Source of the DNA: Zunongwangia profunda SM-A87
Lineage (GTDB): Bacteria; Bacteroidota; Bacteroidia; Flavobacteriales; Flavobacteriaceae
Direction: 5' to 3'
Assembly: GCF_000023465.1 (NCBI RefSeq)
Contig: NC_014041.1
Coordinates: 2,486,001 to 2,550,000, forward strand
DNA: 64,000 nucleotides
The translations under genes were made by a program, and so were the position numbers. The notes under the pieces were generated by a model. That model did not search any database and was not told the origin of the DNA. It saw nothing but the letters and a program-made list of their open reading frames with translations. Positions 24,647-33,970 of this stretch are shown piece by piece; within the stretch, counting starts at the first letter, position 1, and every line of letters begins with the position of its first letter.

Positions 24647-27046
24647 ATGAAAAAAATACTACTACTTATCGTACTGTTTTCACAGTATACATTTAGCCAG
24701 TTTCTGGAAAAAAAAGAAGATTTGAAGAAATATGAAGGTTACTTCGATTTCTATTACAATCCAAAAGCTGATGAAATTTACCTTGAAGTTGATAAAATAG
24801 ATAGTCTCTTTTTATATAATCATGCGTTGAGAAGCGGAGTAGGGAGTAACGATATAGGATTAGATCGTGGCCAGTTAGGAGGAGCTTCGGTAGTTAAATT
24901 TCAGCGTGCCGGTGATAAGTTATTGCTGGTAGAGCCTAACCAGCGTTATCGTGCAGTGACCGATAATGAACTGGAAAAGCAAAGCATTGAAGAAGCCTTT
25001 GCAAAATCGGTAATTTATGGTTTCGAAATAAAGGAGGAGAAGGATGGTAAGTTGATTATCGATCTTACCCCTTTTATTATGGAAGATGCTCATGGCGTGG
25101 CTCAGCGTTTAAAACGCGGAAACTACGGAAGTTATAAGGTTAGTCAAAATAAAAGTGCTTTGCAGTTAGATCGAACTAAAGCTTTTCCTAAAAATGTAGA
25201 GTTTGAAAGCCTGCTTACTTTTGAAGGATCACCACAGGGAGGTACAGTTAGAAGTGTGGTACCCGATGCGGCTAATATTAGCGTAATTCAGCATTATTCT
25301 TTTGTAGAATTGCCAGACGATCATTATAAAAAAAGGATTTTTGATCCTAGAAGCGGCGTAAATTCAATTTCATACTACGATTATGCGACACCAATTTATG
25401 AACCCATTTTAAAGCGATACATTGTTCGTCACCGATTGGAAAAGAAAAATCCGGAAGCTGAAGTTAGCGAAGCGGTAGCACCTATTATCTATTATTTGGA
25501 TCCCGGTACGCCAGAGCCGGTTCGTTCAGCATTATTAGAAGGTGCAAGCTGGTGGAATCAGGCTTATGAAAGTATTGGCTACAAAGATGCATTTCAGGTA
25601 AAAATGTTACCAGAAGGTGCAGACCCTTTAGATGTTAGATACAACGTGATCCAGTGGGTACATCGTTCTACGCGCGGTTGGAGTTATGGTGCGAGTGTGG
25701 TCGATCCAAGAACCGGTGAAATTATTAAAGGACATGTAAGTTTGGGAAGTTTAAGAATACGCCAGGATTTTATGATCGCCCAGGCATTATTAAATAAACC
25801 TTTTGCTCAAAGTGATGAAAATAATGAGAAAATGATGGAAATGGCAATTGCCAGAATTCGTCAACTTTCCGCTCACGAAGTTGGACATACTTTAGGGTTT
25901 GCTCATAACTTTGCGGCCAGTGTTAGCGATAGAGCTTCGGTAATGGATTATCCTCATCCGCAATTCAGTATAGAGAATGGAGAAATTACCGCAGCGAATG
26001 CCTACGATACCAATATAGGCGAATGGGATAAACTAATTGTGAAATATGCCTATGCAGATATTCCTAAGGATACTTCAGAAAGAAAGTACTTGAATGCCGT
26101 AATTCAGGAAGCTTATGATCAGGGTATTCAGTTTATCAGTGATAGTGATGCCCGTGCGCAAGATGGCGCTCATGTAAATGCACATTTATGGGATAATGGT
26201 AATGATGTTACTGAAGAATTAGAAAATGTACTCAAAATTCGTGAAAAAGCAATAGAGAATTTTTCTGAGGATAATTTTAGGACCAACGAGCCTTATTCGG
26301 TTTTAGAGGATGTTTTTGTTCCTTTATATTTCTTCCACCGGTATCAAACAGAAGCGGTAAGTAAGCTAGTGGGGGGGCTAGATTATAATTTTGCCGTTAA
26401 AGGCGGAGCAGAGAAAGTTGTAGAAACGCTCTCGCCAAAACGTCAAAAATCAGCTTTGGATGTATTATTGCAAACTTTAAAAGCGGAGACAATTGCTATT
26501 CCAAAGGAAAAATTAGCACTTTTCCCGCCAAGAGCTTTTGGTTATGGCAGATCAAGAGAATCTTTTAAAAGTAATACTGGTGTTGCTTTCGATGCATTAG
26601 GAGGACCGGCTACGGCCAGTGATATGACCTTAGGTTTATTATTAAATCCTGAGCGAATGGCACGACTGGCTCAACAAAAATCATTGGATAAAAAGCAATT
26701 AGGATTAGGGGATATGCTGGAAAAATTAATTGCTGAGACTATCCAATATCAACCTAAGGATTCTTATTTGCTTGCGGTACAGCAAACTATAAATTATAAT
26801 GTACTGCAGCATTTATTTAACTTAGCAGCAAGTAAAAAAAGTACGCCATTGGTAAAAGCTGAAGTTTATAAACAGCTAGCCGAATTAGAAGATTGGTTGG
26901 AAGAACAGGACGGAGCAATTTATGAGCAAATGCTTGAAGAAATCGAACTGTTTATGGATAAGCCGGAAGAATTTGAACCAATGCTAGCGGCGCCTAAAAT
27001 TCCGGATGGTTCACCAATTGGAAGTTTTATGTGTACAGGATTTTAG
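24647..27046 (+). CDS. Secreted zinc-dependent metalloprotease (DUF5117/DUF5118 type)
   Basis: A 799-residue protein with a signal peptide (MKKILLLIVLFSQYTFSQF). The N-terminal half has the pattern of DUF5118/DUF5117 (GLDRGQLGGASVVKFQRAG; SYYDYATPIYEPILKRYIVRHRLEKK). The catalytic zinc motif HEVGHTLGFAH spans H410-H420, and a downstream methionine-turn candidate is SVMDYPHPQF. This arrangement matches metzincin-like proteases common in Bacteroidota, acting in the periplasm or outside. A TAAATTTG -7 element lies at 24618-24625, 22 bases before the ATG. The gene ends 19 bases before the threonine aldolase start, so the two may be cotranscribed. Confidence 0.9.
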   Translation: MKKILLLIVLFSQYTFSQFLEKKEDLKKYEGYFDFYYNPKADEIYLEVDKIDSLFLYNHALRSGVGSNDIGLDRGQLGGASVVKFQRAGDKLLLVEPNQRYRAVTDNELEKQSIEEAFAKSVIYGFEIKEEKDGKLIIDLTPFIMEDAHGVAQRLKRGNYGSYKVSQNKSALQLDRTKAFPKNVEFESLLTFEGSPQGGTVRSVVPDAANISVIQHYSFVELPDDHYKKRIFDPRSGVNSISYYDYATPIYEPILKRYIVRHRLEKKNPEAEVSEAVAPIIYYLDPGTPEPVRSALLEGASWWNQAYESIGYKDAFQVKMLPEGADPLDVRYNVIQWVHRSTRGWSYGASVVDPRTGEIIKGHVSLGSLRIRQDFMIAQALLNKPFAQSDENNEKMMEMAIARIRQLSAHEVGHTLGFAHNFAASVSDRASVMDYPHPQFSIENGEITAANAYDTNIGEWDKLIVKYAYADIPKDTSERKYLNAVIQEAYDQGIQFISDSDARAQDGAHVNAHLWDNGNDVTEELENVLKIREKAIENFSEDNFRTNEPYSVLEDVFVPLYFFHRYQTEAVSKLVGGLDYNFAVKGGAEKVVETLSPKRQKSALDVLLQTLKAETIAIPKEKLALFPPRAFGYGRSRESFKSNTGVAFDALGGPATASDMTLGLLLNPERMARLAQQKSLDKKQLGLGDMLEKLIAETIQYQPKDSYLLAVQQTINYNVLQHLFNLAASKKSTPLVKAEVYKQLAELEDWLEEQDGAIYEQMLEEIELFMDKPEEFEPMLAAPKIPDGSPIGSFMCTGF

Positions 27047-27065
27047 AAAAATTACATTCATTTTT

Positions 27066-28094
27066 ATGAGCGAAATAGATTTAAGAAGTGATACCGTTAC
27101 CAAACCTACAAAAGGAATGCTAAAGGCCATGATGAATGCCGAAGTGGGTGACGATGTATATAAAGAAGACCCTTCGGTTAATGCTTTAGAAGAAAAATTG
27201 GCCAAACTTTTTGGAAAAGATGAAGCTTTATTTTTTCCTACCGGAAGTATGGCCAACCAGGCCGCCATAAAACTCCATACGCAACCTGCAGACCAGTTAA
27301 TCTGTGATAAATGGGCACATGTTTATAATTATGAGGGTGGTGGCGCAAGTTTTAATAGTGGCGTAAGCTGTAAACTTGTAGATGGTCATCGGGGTATGAT
27401 CACTGCCAAACAGGTAGAAGAAAATATAAATCCACCAGATTTTTATCATAGTCCGCTTACGACTTTGGTATGCCTGGAAAACACCACAAACAAAGGCGGC
27501 GGAGCTTGTTATGACCTGGAAGAAATTAAAAAGATCAGAAAAGTTTGTAATACCCACAATCTTGGACTGCATTTAGATGGCGCCAGGTTATTTAATGCCC
27601 TGGTTGCAAAAGGAGAATCACCTAAAGAATACGGAAAGCTTTTCGATACCATTTCGGTATGTCTTTCTAAAGGATTGGGAATACCAATGGGATCTGTTCT
27701 TATAGGAAATAAGGAATTAATGAAAGGCGCTATGCGTATTCGTAAAGTTTTAGGAGGTGGCATGCGCCAGGTTGGTTTTATGGCTGCTGCAGGAATTTAT
27801 GCTTTAGATAATCATATAGAACGTCTAGATGAAGACCATAAAAGAGCCGCAGAAATTGCTGAAACCTTAAGTATGCAGGCTTATATTGGAGCAGTAGAGC
27901 CGGTGGAAACCAATATTATTATTTTTAATCTCAAAGATGCTTCTGCCGAAGCCGAATTCAATAAAATTCTTCAGAAAAATAGCATCAGGATTAGTGCTCT
28001 GGGGAAAGGGAAATTAAGGATCGTAACCCATTTGGACTATACTGAAGGTATGCACCAAAAATTTCTTTCTGTTTTAAAGAATATAGAACTTTAA
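27066..28094 (+). CDS. Low-specificity threonine aldolase (beta-eliminating lyase family)
   Basis: A 342-residue PLP enzyme, starting MSEIDLRSDTVTKPTKGMLK at 27066. An in-frame ATG at 27006 would add 20 residues overlapping the protease gene, but family members start with I/DLRSDTVTKP, so the later start is right. Motifs: ALFFPTGSMANQAA near residue 55-70, LGLHLDGARLFNA (cofactor aspartate), and CLSKGLGIPMGSVLIG, with the PLP lysine. It cleaves threonine/allo-threonine to glycine and acetaldehyde. Position suggests read-through from the protease gene; no functional link is evident. Confidence 0.92.
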   Translation: MSEIDLRSDTVTKPTKGMLKAMMNAEVGDDVYKEDPSVNALEEKLAKLFGKDEALFFPTGSMANQAAIKLHTQPADQLICDKWAHVYNYEGGGASFNSGVSCKLVDGHRGMITAKQVEENINPPDFYHSPLTTLVCLENTTNKGGGACYDLEEIKKIRKVCNTHNLGLHLDGARLFNALVAKGESPKEYGKLFDTISVCLSKGLGIPMGSVLIGNKELMKGAMRIRKVLGGGMRQVGFMAAAGIYALDNHIERLDEDHKRAAEIAETLSMQAYIGAVEPVETNIIIFNLKDASAEAEFNKILQKNSIRISALGKGKLRIVTHLDYTEGMHQKFLSVLKNIEL

Positions 28095-28186
28095 CTGATT
28101 TTGGAAATCTTAACGCAAGCTTACAAGGATATTAATACATTTTTTGTGACCTAATTTTTAAATTTCAAAAAATAAAAGTTATAGAA

Positions 28187-28702
28187 ATGAAAAATGTATT
28201 GCCAAGAAAGGATGCGCCACAACTAAGCGTACAAACGACTAAAGGGGTGCGGTGGAATCTTGAAGACGAAAAGCCTGAAAATTTTACAATGCTAGTTTTT
28301 TATCGCGGCATCCACTGCCCGGTATGTAAGAAATATTTAACCGAATTAAATTCAAAAATATCTGAATTTGATGAAAGGGGAATAGAAGTGGTTTGCATTA
28401 GTGCAAATACAGAAGAATTGGCGAAAAAAACTGTAGAATCCTGGGATATCGATAAGCTAAATATAGCGTATGGTTTGTTAACTGAGGATGCCAGAAAATG
28501 GGATTTATATATTTCTGAAGGAATAAACGATAAGGAGCCTGAAGCATTTTTTGAACCGGGTTTGTTCTTAATCAAACCCGATAATACTGTTTACGCGGCA
28601 AGTATACAATCCATGCCTTTTGCCAGACCTAATTTTGATGAGGTGTTAAAAGCTATCGATTTTGTTTTAGATAAAAATTATCCGGCACGAGGAGAAGCCT
28701 AA
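28187..28702 (+). CDS. Peroxiredoxin-like (AhpC/TSA, redoxin) protein with CxxC motif
   Basis: A 171-residue thioredoxin-fold protein. The active-site region is FYRGIHCPVCKKYLTELN, with C44 and C47 in a CPVC arrangement, followed by GIEVVCISANTEE and a GLFLIKPDNTVYAASIQSMPFARP segment containing the cis-proline region. This fits the AhpC/TSA 'peroxiredoxin-like' group, which reduces peroxides or disulfides in the cytoplasm. Monocistronic: 92 bases after threonine aldolase and followed by a terminator. Confidence 0.85.
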   Translation: MKNVLPRKDAPQLSVQTTKGVRWNLEDEKPENFTMLVFYRGIHCPVCKKYLTELNSKISEFDERGIEVVCISANTEELAKKTVESWDIDKLNIAYGLLTEDARKWDLYISEGINDKEPEAFFEPGLFLIKPDNTVYAASIQSMPFARPNFDEVLKAIDFVLDKNYPARGEA

Positions 28703-28716
28703 TATCAAAAAAGAAG

Positions 28717-28760
28717 CAGTCTGAAAAAGGATTTGACTTTGATTTTTAGACTGTTTTTTT
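28717..28760. terminator. Intrinsic terminator
   Basis: CAGTCT at 28717 pairs with AGACTG at 28748-28753, extended by GAAAA/TTTTT pairing, and is followed by eight T residues. It lies between the redoxin gene and the convergent antiporter gene and overlaps the latter's stop. Confidence 0.65.
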
Positions 28761-29998
28761 TAGTTATCGCTTAGTTTCTTTCTAAAGAAAAATGGCGCTG
28801 AAATTCCGTGTATAATAATCGAACAAAATACTATTAAAGTAACAATAGTGTAAAGTTCGTTGCTACCAGATGTATCGTTTAAATAGACGAATGCCCAGGA
28901 GAGGTAAAAAAGTGAACCTATCCCTCTAACACCAAAAAAGCTAATCGTAAATCGTTCTTTTCTGCTCATTCTAGTACCTGTAAGAGCTATTAATCCACAC
29001 AAGGGACGTAAAATAATTACAATACCAATAGCGATAGCGATCGTTTGCCAGCTTAATCCGGATAAAAAACCACTCATGATCGTCCCGGCAAAAAGTACTA
29101 CCCATAATACCAGTAATAAGCGTTCGATTTCATCTATAAAACTATGTAGCTTTTTCTTATACTGGTTATCGATACGATAGGAGTTTCTAAGTGTTAGACT
29201 GGTGATAAAAACCGCTAAAAATCCGTAACCGTGTATAAGTTCGGTAAGGCTATACGTAGCGATTGCAAGGGAAAATGCCAACAAACCATCCCAGGTCTTT
29301 ATACCAAAAAGTTCTTTTAAATATTTCTGAAGTTTGATAATAATCCATCCCATTAAAAAACCGGCAACTATTCCTATTACGATTTTTAATAGAAATTTAT
29401 CGAGAAACCAGTTTAGCCAGTCAAAATTCTCGATACCGTTGTTTTTAATAAGCAGCGCACCAAGATAGGTAAAAGGAAATGCTAAGCCGTCGTTGATCCC
29501 GGCTTCAGATGTTAAGGTGAATTCCGGTAAATTTCTGCGGTCTTTATCTTTATCCAGGTAGGTTTCCTTTAGCTGCACTTCAGAGGCCAGCACAGGATCT
29601 GTAGGTGCCATTACCGCAGCCAGTAATACTGCAAGAGGTATGGAGAGGGAAAGCAGATTTATTCCTATAAAGAATATACTAATCATCGTTAAAGGCATGG
29701 CAATAGCTATAAGCCTAAACGGTACTTTCCAGTTCTTTCTGGCGTAGGAAATATCGATTTTAAGCCCGGCGGTCATTAGAGAAACGACCACTATAATTTC
29801 TGATAATAGCATGATTTCGCTATTATGCGAATTATGATCAGGCCATGTGATAGGAATTTCAAGCCAATATAGACCAAACCCCATCAATAGTAAAAAAATA
29901 GGATAACTAATCTTAACTTTTTTGGAGATCGAAGGAAGCCAAGCCATGCTTAGGACACAGGTACTTATGGCTGCCAGTATAAGTAATTGTTCTTTCAA
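28760..29998 (-). CDS. Cation/proton antiporter (CPA1/NhaP-type)
   Basis: A 412-residue membrane protein with about 12 hydrophobic segments. Conserved transport residues are visible in VLLAAVMAPTDPVLASEVQ (the TDP motif) and in TLTSEAGINDGLAFPFTYLGALL (the ND motif), the two half-helices that cross at the ion-binding site. This places it among sodium or potassium/proton exchangers (CPA1, NhaP-like). It lacks a large C-terminal regulatory domain. Monocistronic and convergent with the redoxin gene. Ion specificity cannot be read from sequence. Confidence 0.9.
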   Translation of the reverse strand: MKEQLLILAAISTCVLSMAWLPSISKKVKISYPIFLLLMGFGLYWLEIPITWPDHNSHNSEIMLLSEIIVVVSLMTAGLKIDISYARKNWKVPFRLIAIAMPLTMISIFFIGINLLSLSIPLAVLLAAVMAPTDPVLASEVQLKETYLDKDKDRRNLPEFTLTSEAGINDGLAFPFTYLGALLIKNNGIENFDWLNWFLDKFLLKIVIGIVAGFLMGWIIIKLQKYLKELFGIKTWDGLLAFSLAIATYSLTELIHGYGFLAVFITSLTLRNSYRIDNQYKKKLHSFIDEIERLLLVLWVVLFAGTIMSGFLSGLSWQTIAIAIGIVIILRPLCGLIALTGTRMSRKERFTISFFGVRGIGSLFYLSWAFVYLNDTSGSNELYTIVTLIVFCSIIIHGISAPFFFRKKLSDN

Positions 29999-30068
29999 AA
30001 GGAATTTTTTAGCAATACTAATTTAACCTATCTTTTTAAAAGAGCATGGGCATTAACATTTTTATAAA

Positions 30069-30096
30069 AAAACTGCAATCTTAAGATTGCAGTTTT
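30069..30096 (-). terminator. Intrinsic terminator of the ybaB gene
   Basis: A perfect 28-base palindrome, AAAACTGCAATC TTAA GATTGCAGTTTT. On the minus strand it is followed by a T-rich run, as expected for a terminator after ybaB. Confidence 0.8.
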
Positions 30097-30172
30097 CCTG
30101 TTACTTTAATAGAAAATGAAAAGTGCTTTACTTTTATCACTTTTCACTTTCTCAGCCTTTCAACTTTCTCAA

Positions 30173-30499
30173 CTACTTAAACATATCACCCAGCCCAGGA
30201 ATATCAGGCATACCGTCTTTTGCAGCAGCACCAAGCTCTTTTTCGTTAATATCAGAGGCTTTGGAAATGGCTTTATTGAGGGTAAGTACTAAATAATCTT
30301 CCAATTGCTCTTTATCCTCTAAAAGTTCGTCGGCAATATCGATACTTTTTACTTCTCGAGCAGCAGTTACAGTTACTTTTAGGAGTCCGTCACTGGACTG
30401 CTCATCGATAAGAACGGTTTTAAGGCGTTCTTTTGTTTTTTCTACATTATCCTGGGCTTCTTTGATTTTATTCATCATACCCATCATATCTCCAAACAT
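30173..30499 (-). CDS. YbaB/EbfC-family nucleoid-associated protein
   Basis: A 108-residue protein with the family layout: N-terminal [29 protein letters not shown], a short beta-sheet ([23 protein letters not shown]) and a C-terminal helix ([20 protein letters not shown]), ending with [13 protein letters not shown]. It binds DNA as a dimer and helps organise the nucleoid. In many bacteria it is beside dnaX/recR; here it stands alone, with a terminator downstream and a TAATTTTG -7-like box at 30527-30534 on the minus strand. Confidence 0.92.
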   Translation of the reverse strand: MFGDMMGMMNKIKEAQDNVEKTKERLKTVLIDEQSSDGLLKVTVTAAREVKSIDIADELLEDKEQLEDYLVLTLNKAISKASDINEKELGAAAKDGMPDIPGLGDMFK

Positions 30500-30630
30500 A
30501 GTCTGTTTCTTTTTTAGTTAGAAGTACAAAATTAGTAAAATCTAAGCTGAAGTTGTTCTAAGAAATTGTGAATCTGTGATTACGATTTTAGATTTGAAGC
30601 CTTACCTTTGCGCAGGTTAAAAAATTTGAT

Positions 30631-32697
30631 TTGATTTTGAATAAAGAAGTGCAGCCACCAAAGGCAAAAAAGATACCCGCAGAATTAGAAATTCATGGTG
30701 ATATTAGAATTGACAATTATTACTGGATGAATGATCGTGAAGATCCTGAAGTAATTGCCTATCTAAATGCCGAAAATGATTATAAAGACAAACAAACGGC
30801 CCATACCAAAGAATTTCAGATACGTTTATTCGAGGAAATGAAGGCCAGGATCAAGGAAGACGACCAGTCGGTTCCTTATCGTCTAAATGGTTACTGGTAC
30901 ATTACACGTTTCGAAAAAGGAGGAGATTATCCTATTTATTCCAGAAAAAAGGGGACCCAGGAGGCCCCCGAAGAAGTGATGTTTAATGTAAACATTATGG
31001 CTGAAGGTTATGATTATTATCGTTTAGGCGGTTTAAATGTTAGCCCCGATAATAAAATGGTCGCTTTTGGAACAGATACCGTAAGTCGTAGAAAATATAC
31101 CATCCAGGTAAAGAATTTGGAGACCGGAGAATTATATCCTGAAAAAATTGAAAATACTACCGGCGGTTCTACCTGGGCAAACGATAATAAAACCTTGTAT
31201 TATACAAAGAAGGATGAACAAACTTTGCGAAGCTTTCAGATCTATAAACATATTTTAGGTACAGATCCGGCAGAAGATCAATTGGTTTATCAGGAAGATG
31301 ATGAAACCTTTAATACCTATGTTTATAAATCGAAATCTAAAAGGTATATCGTTATTGGGTCGCATAGTACCTTAACTACAGAGTATCGTGTCTTAGAAGC
31401 AGATAAACCTGAAGGTGATTTTAAGATAATTCAGCCACGGGTACGCGGATTAGAATACAGTATTTCTCATTTTGGTGAGCATTTTTATATTCTTACTAAT
31501 AAAGATGAAGCCCGTAATTTTAAGCTTATGAAAACCCCGGTTTCAGCAACTGAAAAAGAAAATTGGGAAGATGTGATTGCGCACCGTGAAGATGTACTTA
31601 TAGAGGATATCGACATTTTTAAAGACTTTCTGGTGATTGGGGAGCGTAAAAACGGACTTAATGAAATAAGGATTATTCGTTGGGACGAAAGTGATGATTA
31701 TCTTATTCCGTTTGACAATGAAACTTATACGGCGTTTACTTCTATAAACCCTGATTTTGATACCCAAGTGCTTCGATACACTTATAATTCGATGACCACA
31801 CCAACATCTGTAGTTGATTTTAATATGGTTACCAAAGAAAAAACGGTATTAAAAGAGCAGGAAGTTTTAGGTGGTAAATTCAGAAAGGAGAATTATACTT
31901 CAGAGCGTATTTGGGCAACCGCCGAGGATGGCACAAAAGTTCCGGTTTCTTTGGTGTATAGAAAAGGAATTAAGAAGAATGGAAATAATCCTTTGCTGCA
32001 GTACGCCTATGGCTCCTATGGTTCAACAATCGATCCTTATTTTTCAACCGTAAGACTAAGTTTACTGGATCGCGGATTTGTATATGCCATTGCACATATA
32101 CGTGGAGGAGAATATTTAGGCAGAAACTGGTATGAAGATGGCAAGTTGTTTACCAAACGAAATACATTTACCGATTTCATAGATGTTTCGAAGCACCTTA
32201 TTGCCGAAAAATATACTTCTGAAGAAAAATTATTCCCTATGGGAGGTTCTGCCGGTGGTTTATTGATGGGAGCGGTAATAAATATGGCTCCACATTTATA
32301 TAAGGGTGTTATTGCAGCGGTTCCATTTGTAGATGTGGTAACAACCATGTTAGATGATAGTATCCCGTTAACAACAGGGGAGTATGATGAATGGGGAAAT
32401 CCTAATGAAAAAGATTATTATGAGTATATGTTATCGTATTCTCCGTATGATAATGTAGTAGCTCAGGATTATCCTAATATGTTAGTAACTACCGGTTTGC
32501 ATGATTCACAAGTACAATATTGGGAACCAGCAAAATGGGTCGCTAAACTAAGAGAGTTAAAAACCGATACTAATCTTTTGATATTACACACAAACATGGA
32601 TGCCGGCCATGGCGGGGCTTCAGGAAGGTTTGAAGCACTTAGGGAAGTTGCCGAAGAATATGCATTTTTGTTCGATTTAGTTGGAATTAAGGAATAA
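30631..32697 (+). CDS. S9-family prolyl oligopeptidase (oligopeptidase B / PtrB-like)
   Basis: A 688-residue enzyme with an N-terminal seven-bladed beta-propeller (about residues 20-420) and a C-terminal alpha/beta-hydrolase. The nucleophile is S540 in MGGSAGGLLMGA; the aspartate and histidine lie in the LHDSQVQYWEPAKW and DAGHGGASGRF regions. It cleaves short peptides, typically after basic residues. The start is a TTG at 30631 (or 30637): the first ATG is inside the conserved NYYWMNDRE block and is too late. No signal peptide is seen. A TACCTTTG -7 element at 30603-30610 puts the transcript start about 15 bases before the TTG. Confidence 0.9.
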   Translation: MILNKEVQPPKAKKIPAELEIHGDIRIDNYYWMNDREDPEVIAYLNAENDYKDKQTAHTKEFQIRLFEEMKARIKEDDQSVPYRLNGYWYITRFEKGGDYPIYSRKKGTQEAPEEVMFNVNIMAEGYDYYRLGGLNVSPDNKMVAFGTDTVSRRKYTIQVKNLETGELYPEKIENTTGGSTWANDNKTLYYTKKDEQTLRSFQIYKHILGTDPAEDQLVYQEDDETFNTYVYKSKSKRYIVIGSHSTLTTEYRVLEADKPEGDFKIIQPRVRGLEYSISHFGEHFYILTNKDEARNFKLMKTPVSATEKENWEDVIAHREDVLIEDIDIFKDFLVIGERKNGLNEIRIIRWDESDDYLIPFDNETYTAFTSINPDFDTQVLRYTYNSMTTPTSVVDFNMVTKEKTVLKEQEVLGGKFRKENYTSERIWATAEDGTKVPVSLVYRKGIKKNGNNPLLQYAYGSYGSTIDPYFSTVRLSLLDRGFVYAIAHIRGGEYLGRNWYEDGKLFTKRNTFTDFIDVSKHLIAEKYTSEEKLFPMGGSAGGLLMGAVINMAPHLYKGVIAAVPFVDVVTTMLDDSIPLTTGEYDEWGNPNEKDYYEYMLSYSPYDNVVAQDYPNMLVTTGLHDSQVQYWEPAKWVAKLRELKTDTNLLILHTNMDAGHGGASGRFEALREVAEEYAFLFDLVGIKE

Positions 32698-32786
32698 TTA
32701 AAAAAATTTGCCTTAACTTTGAACGGTTTTGAAACATTTTTCCCGGCTTTAAAAAAGCCAACCTTAAAACGTAAAGAACTTCATTT

Positions 32787-33827
32787 ATGAAAGAAGATTT
32801 GCAGGTGTACGATAATGTTCTACAGCTTATAGGAAAGACACCGCTAGTACAGCTTAATAAGATCACTGAAGGTTTCAAAGGAGATTTCTACGCTAAAGTA
32901 GAAGCTTTTAATCCGGGGCACTCCTCTAAAGATCGAATTGCTTTATATATTATTGAAGAAGCAGAGCGCAAAGGAATATTAAAGCCCGGAGATACCATTA
33001 TTGAGACCACTTCTGGTAATACAGGATTCAGTATCGCAATGGTGAGCCAGGTTAAAGGTTATGATTGTATTTTGGCTGTGAGCTCTAAAGCCTCGAAAGA
33101 CAAAATCGATATGCTAAGAACTATGGGAGCTAAGGTGTATGTTTGCCCGGCACATGTGGCAGCAGACGATCCGCGCTCTTATTACGAAGTGGCTAAAAGG
33201 CTTCATCGAGAAATTAAAGGATCTGTGTATATCAATCAATACTTCAACGATTTAAATACCGAAGCGCATTATAAGTCTACCGGTCCAGAAATATGGAGCC
33301 AGACGGAAGGTAAAATAACACACCTTATTGCATGTAGTGGTACTGGAGGAACCATTTCTGGAACTGCCAGATATCTTAAAGAGCAAAATCCAAACGTAAA
33401 TATTATAGGGATCGATGCTTATGGTTCAGTATTAAAAAAATACCATGAAACCAGAGAATTTGATGCTGAAGAAATTTATCCATATAGAATTGAAGGTTTG
33501 GGTAAAAACTTAATTCCTACCGCTACGGATTTTGATGCTATTGATCGTTTTGTGAAAGTGACTGATGAAGAAAGTGCCCATACTGCCAGAGAACTTGCAA
33601 AAACCGAAGGGATGTTTGTAGGTTATACCAGCGGTGCGGCAACACAGGGTGTAAAGCAATTGGCAGAGGAAGGCGAATTTGATGAAAATTCTAAAGTAGT
33701 TATTATGTTCCCAGATCACGGAAGCCGATACATGAGTAAAATTTATAGTGATGACTGGATGGAAGAACAGGGATTTTTTGATACCAAAAATGAAGCTGAG
33801 GTTAGAGCTATAGAATTTATCAAGTAA
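32787..33827 (+). CDS. capA: PLP-dependent cysteine/cystathionine synthase family enzyme, probable cysteate synthase of capnine synthesis
   Basis: A 346-residue fold-type II PLP enzyme. The PLP lysine is K48 in GHSSKDRIA, and phosphate- and substrate-binding loops are TTSGNTGFS and [11 protein letters not shown]. Overall it resembles cystathionine beta-synthase core / O-acetylserine sulfhydrylase, but the substrate loop ([12 protein letters not shown]) differs from the usual PTSGNTGIGLA. It is followed immediately by an alpha-oxoamine synthase of the type that condenses cysteate with fatty acyl groups, so synthesis of cysteate from phosphoserine and sulfite (CapA role) is the best guess; ordinary cysteine or cystathionine synthesis is the alternative. 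Leader: TAACTTTG at 32714-32721 and a small GGCTTT/AAAGCC hairpin at 32745-32759. A strong terminator follows. Confidence 0.75.
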   Translation: MKEDLQVYDNVLQLIGKTPLVQLNKITEGFKGDFYAKVEAFNPGHSSKDRIALYIIEEAERKGILKPGDTIIETTSGNTGFSIAMVSQVKGYDCILAVSSKASKDKIDMLRTMGAKVYVCPAHVAADDPRSYYEVAKRLHREIKGSVYINQYFNDLNTEAHYKSTGPEIWSQTEGKITHLIACSGTGGTISGTARYLKEQNPNVNIIGIDAYGSVLKKYHETREFDAEEIYPYRIEGLGKNLIPTATDFDAIDRFVKVTDEESAHTARELAKTEGMFVGYTSGAATQGVKQLAEEGEFDENSKVVIMFPDHGSRYMSKIYSDDWMEEQGFFDTKNEAEVRAIEFIK

Positions 33828-33857
33828 TATTTTGCATTTACTATTAAATATATAAAA

Positions 33858-33897
33858 AAACAAGGCATCCTCTACCTAGAGGATGCTTTGTTTTTTT
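33858..33897 (+). terminator. Intrinsic terminator
   Basis: A 16-bp stem with one G-U pair (AAACAAGGCATCCTCT / AGAGGATGCTTTGTTT), loop ACCT, then a T run, after the cysteate-synthase-like gene. Confidence 0.9.
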
Positions 33898-33905
33898 AAA
33901 AGCTA

Positions 33906-33948
33906 TACAAAATACTTTGTAGAATTGAACCGAATTTCAGTATTTTTG
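33906..33948 (+). promoter_or_regulatory. Promoter with overlapping dyad for the fatty-acyltransferase gene
   Basis: TTTG at 33916-33919, a 21-base spacer and TATTTTTG at 33941-33948 match the Bacteroidota promoter. The -33 element forms the right arm of a dyad TACAAA-4 bases-TTTGTA (33906-33921), a possible operator. Confidence 0.6.
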
Positions 33949-33970
33949 CGGTTCGTATAAAAAATATTCA

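Noticed and set aside
27006-27065. Upstream ATG extending threonine aldolase by 20 residues
   Set aside because: The extension overlaps the protease gene and has no resemblance to the family; the start at 27066 gives the expected IDLRSDTVTKP N-terminus.
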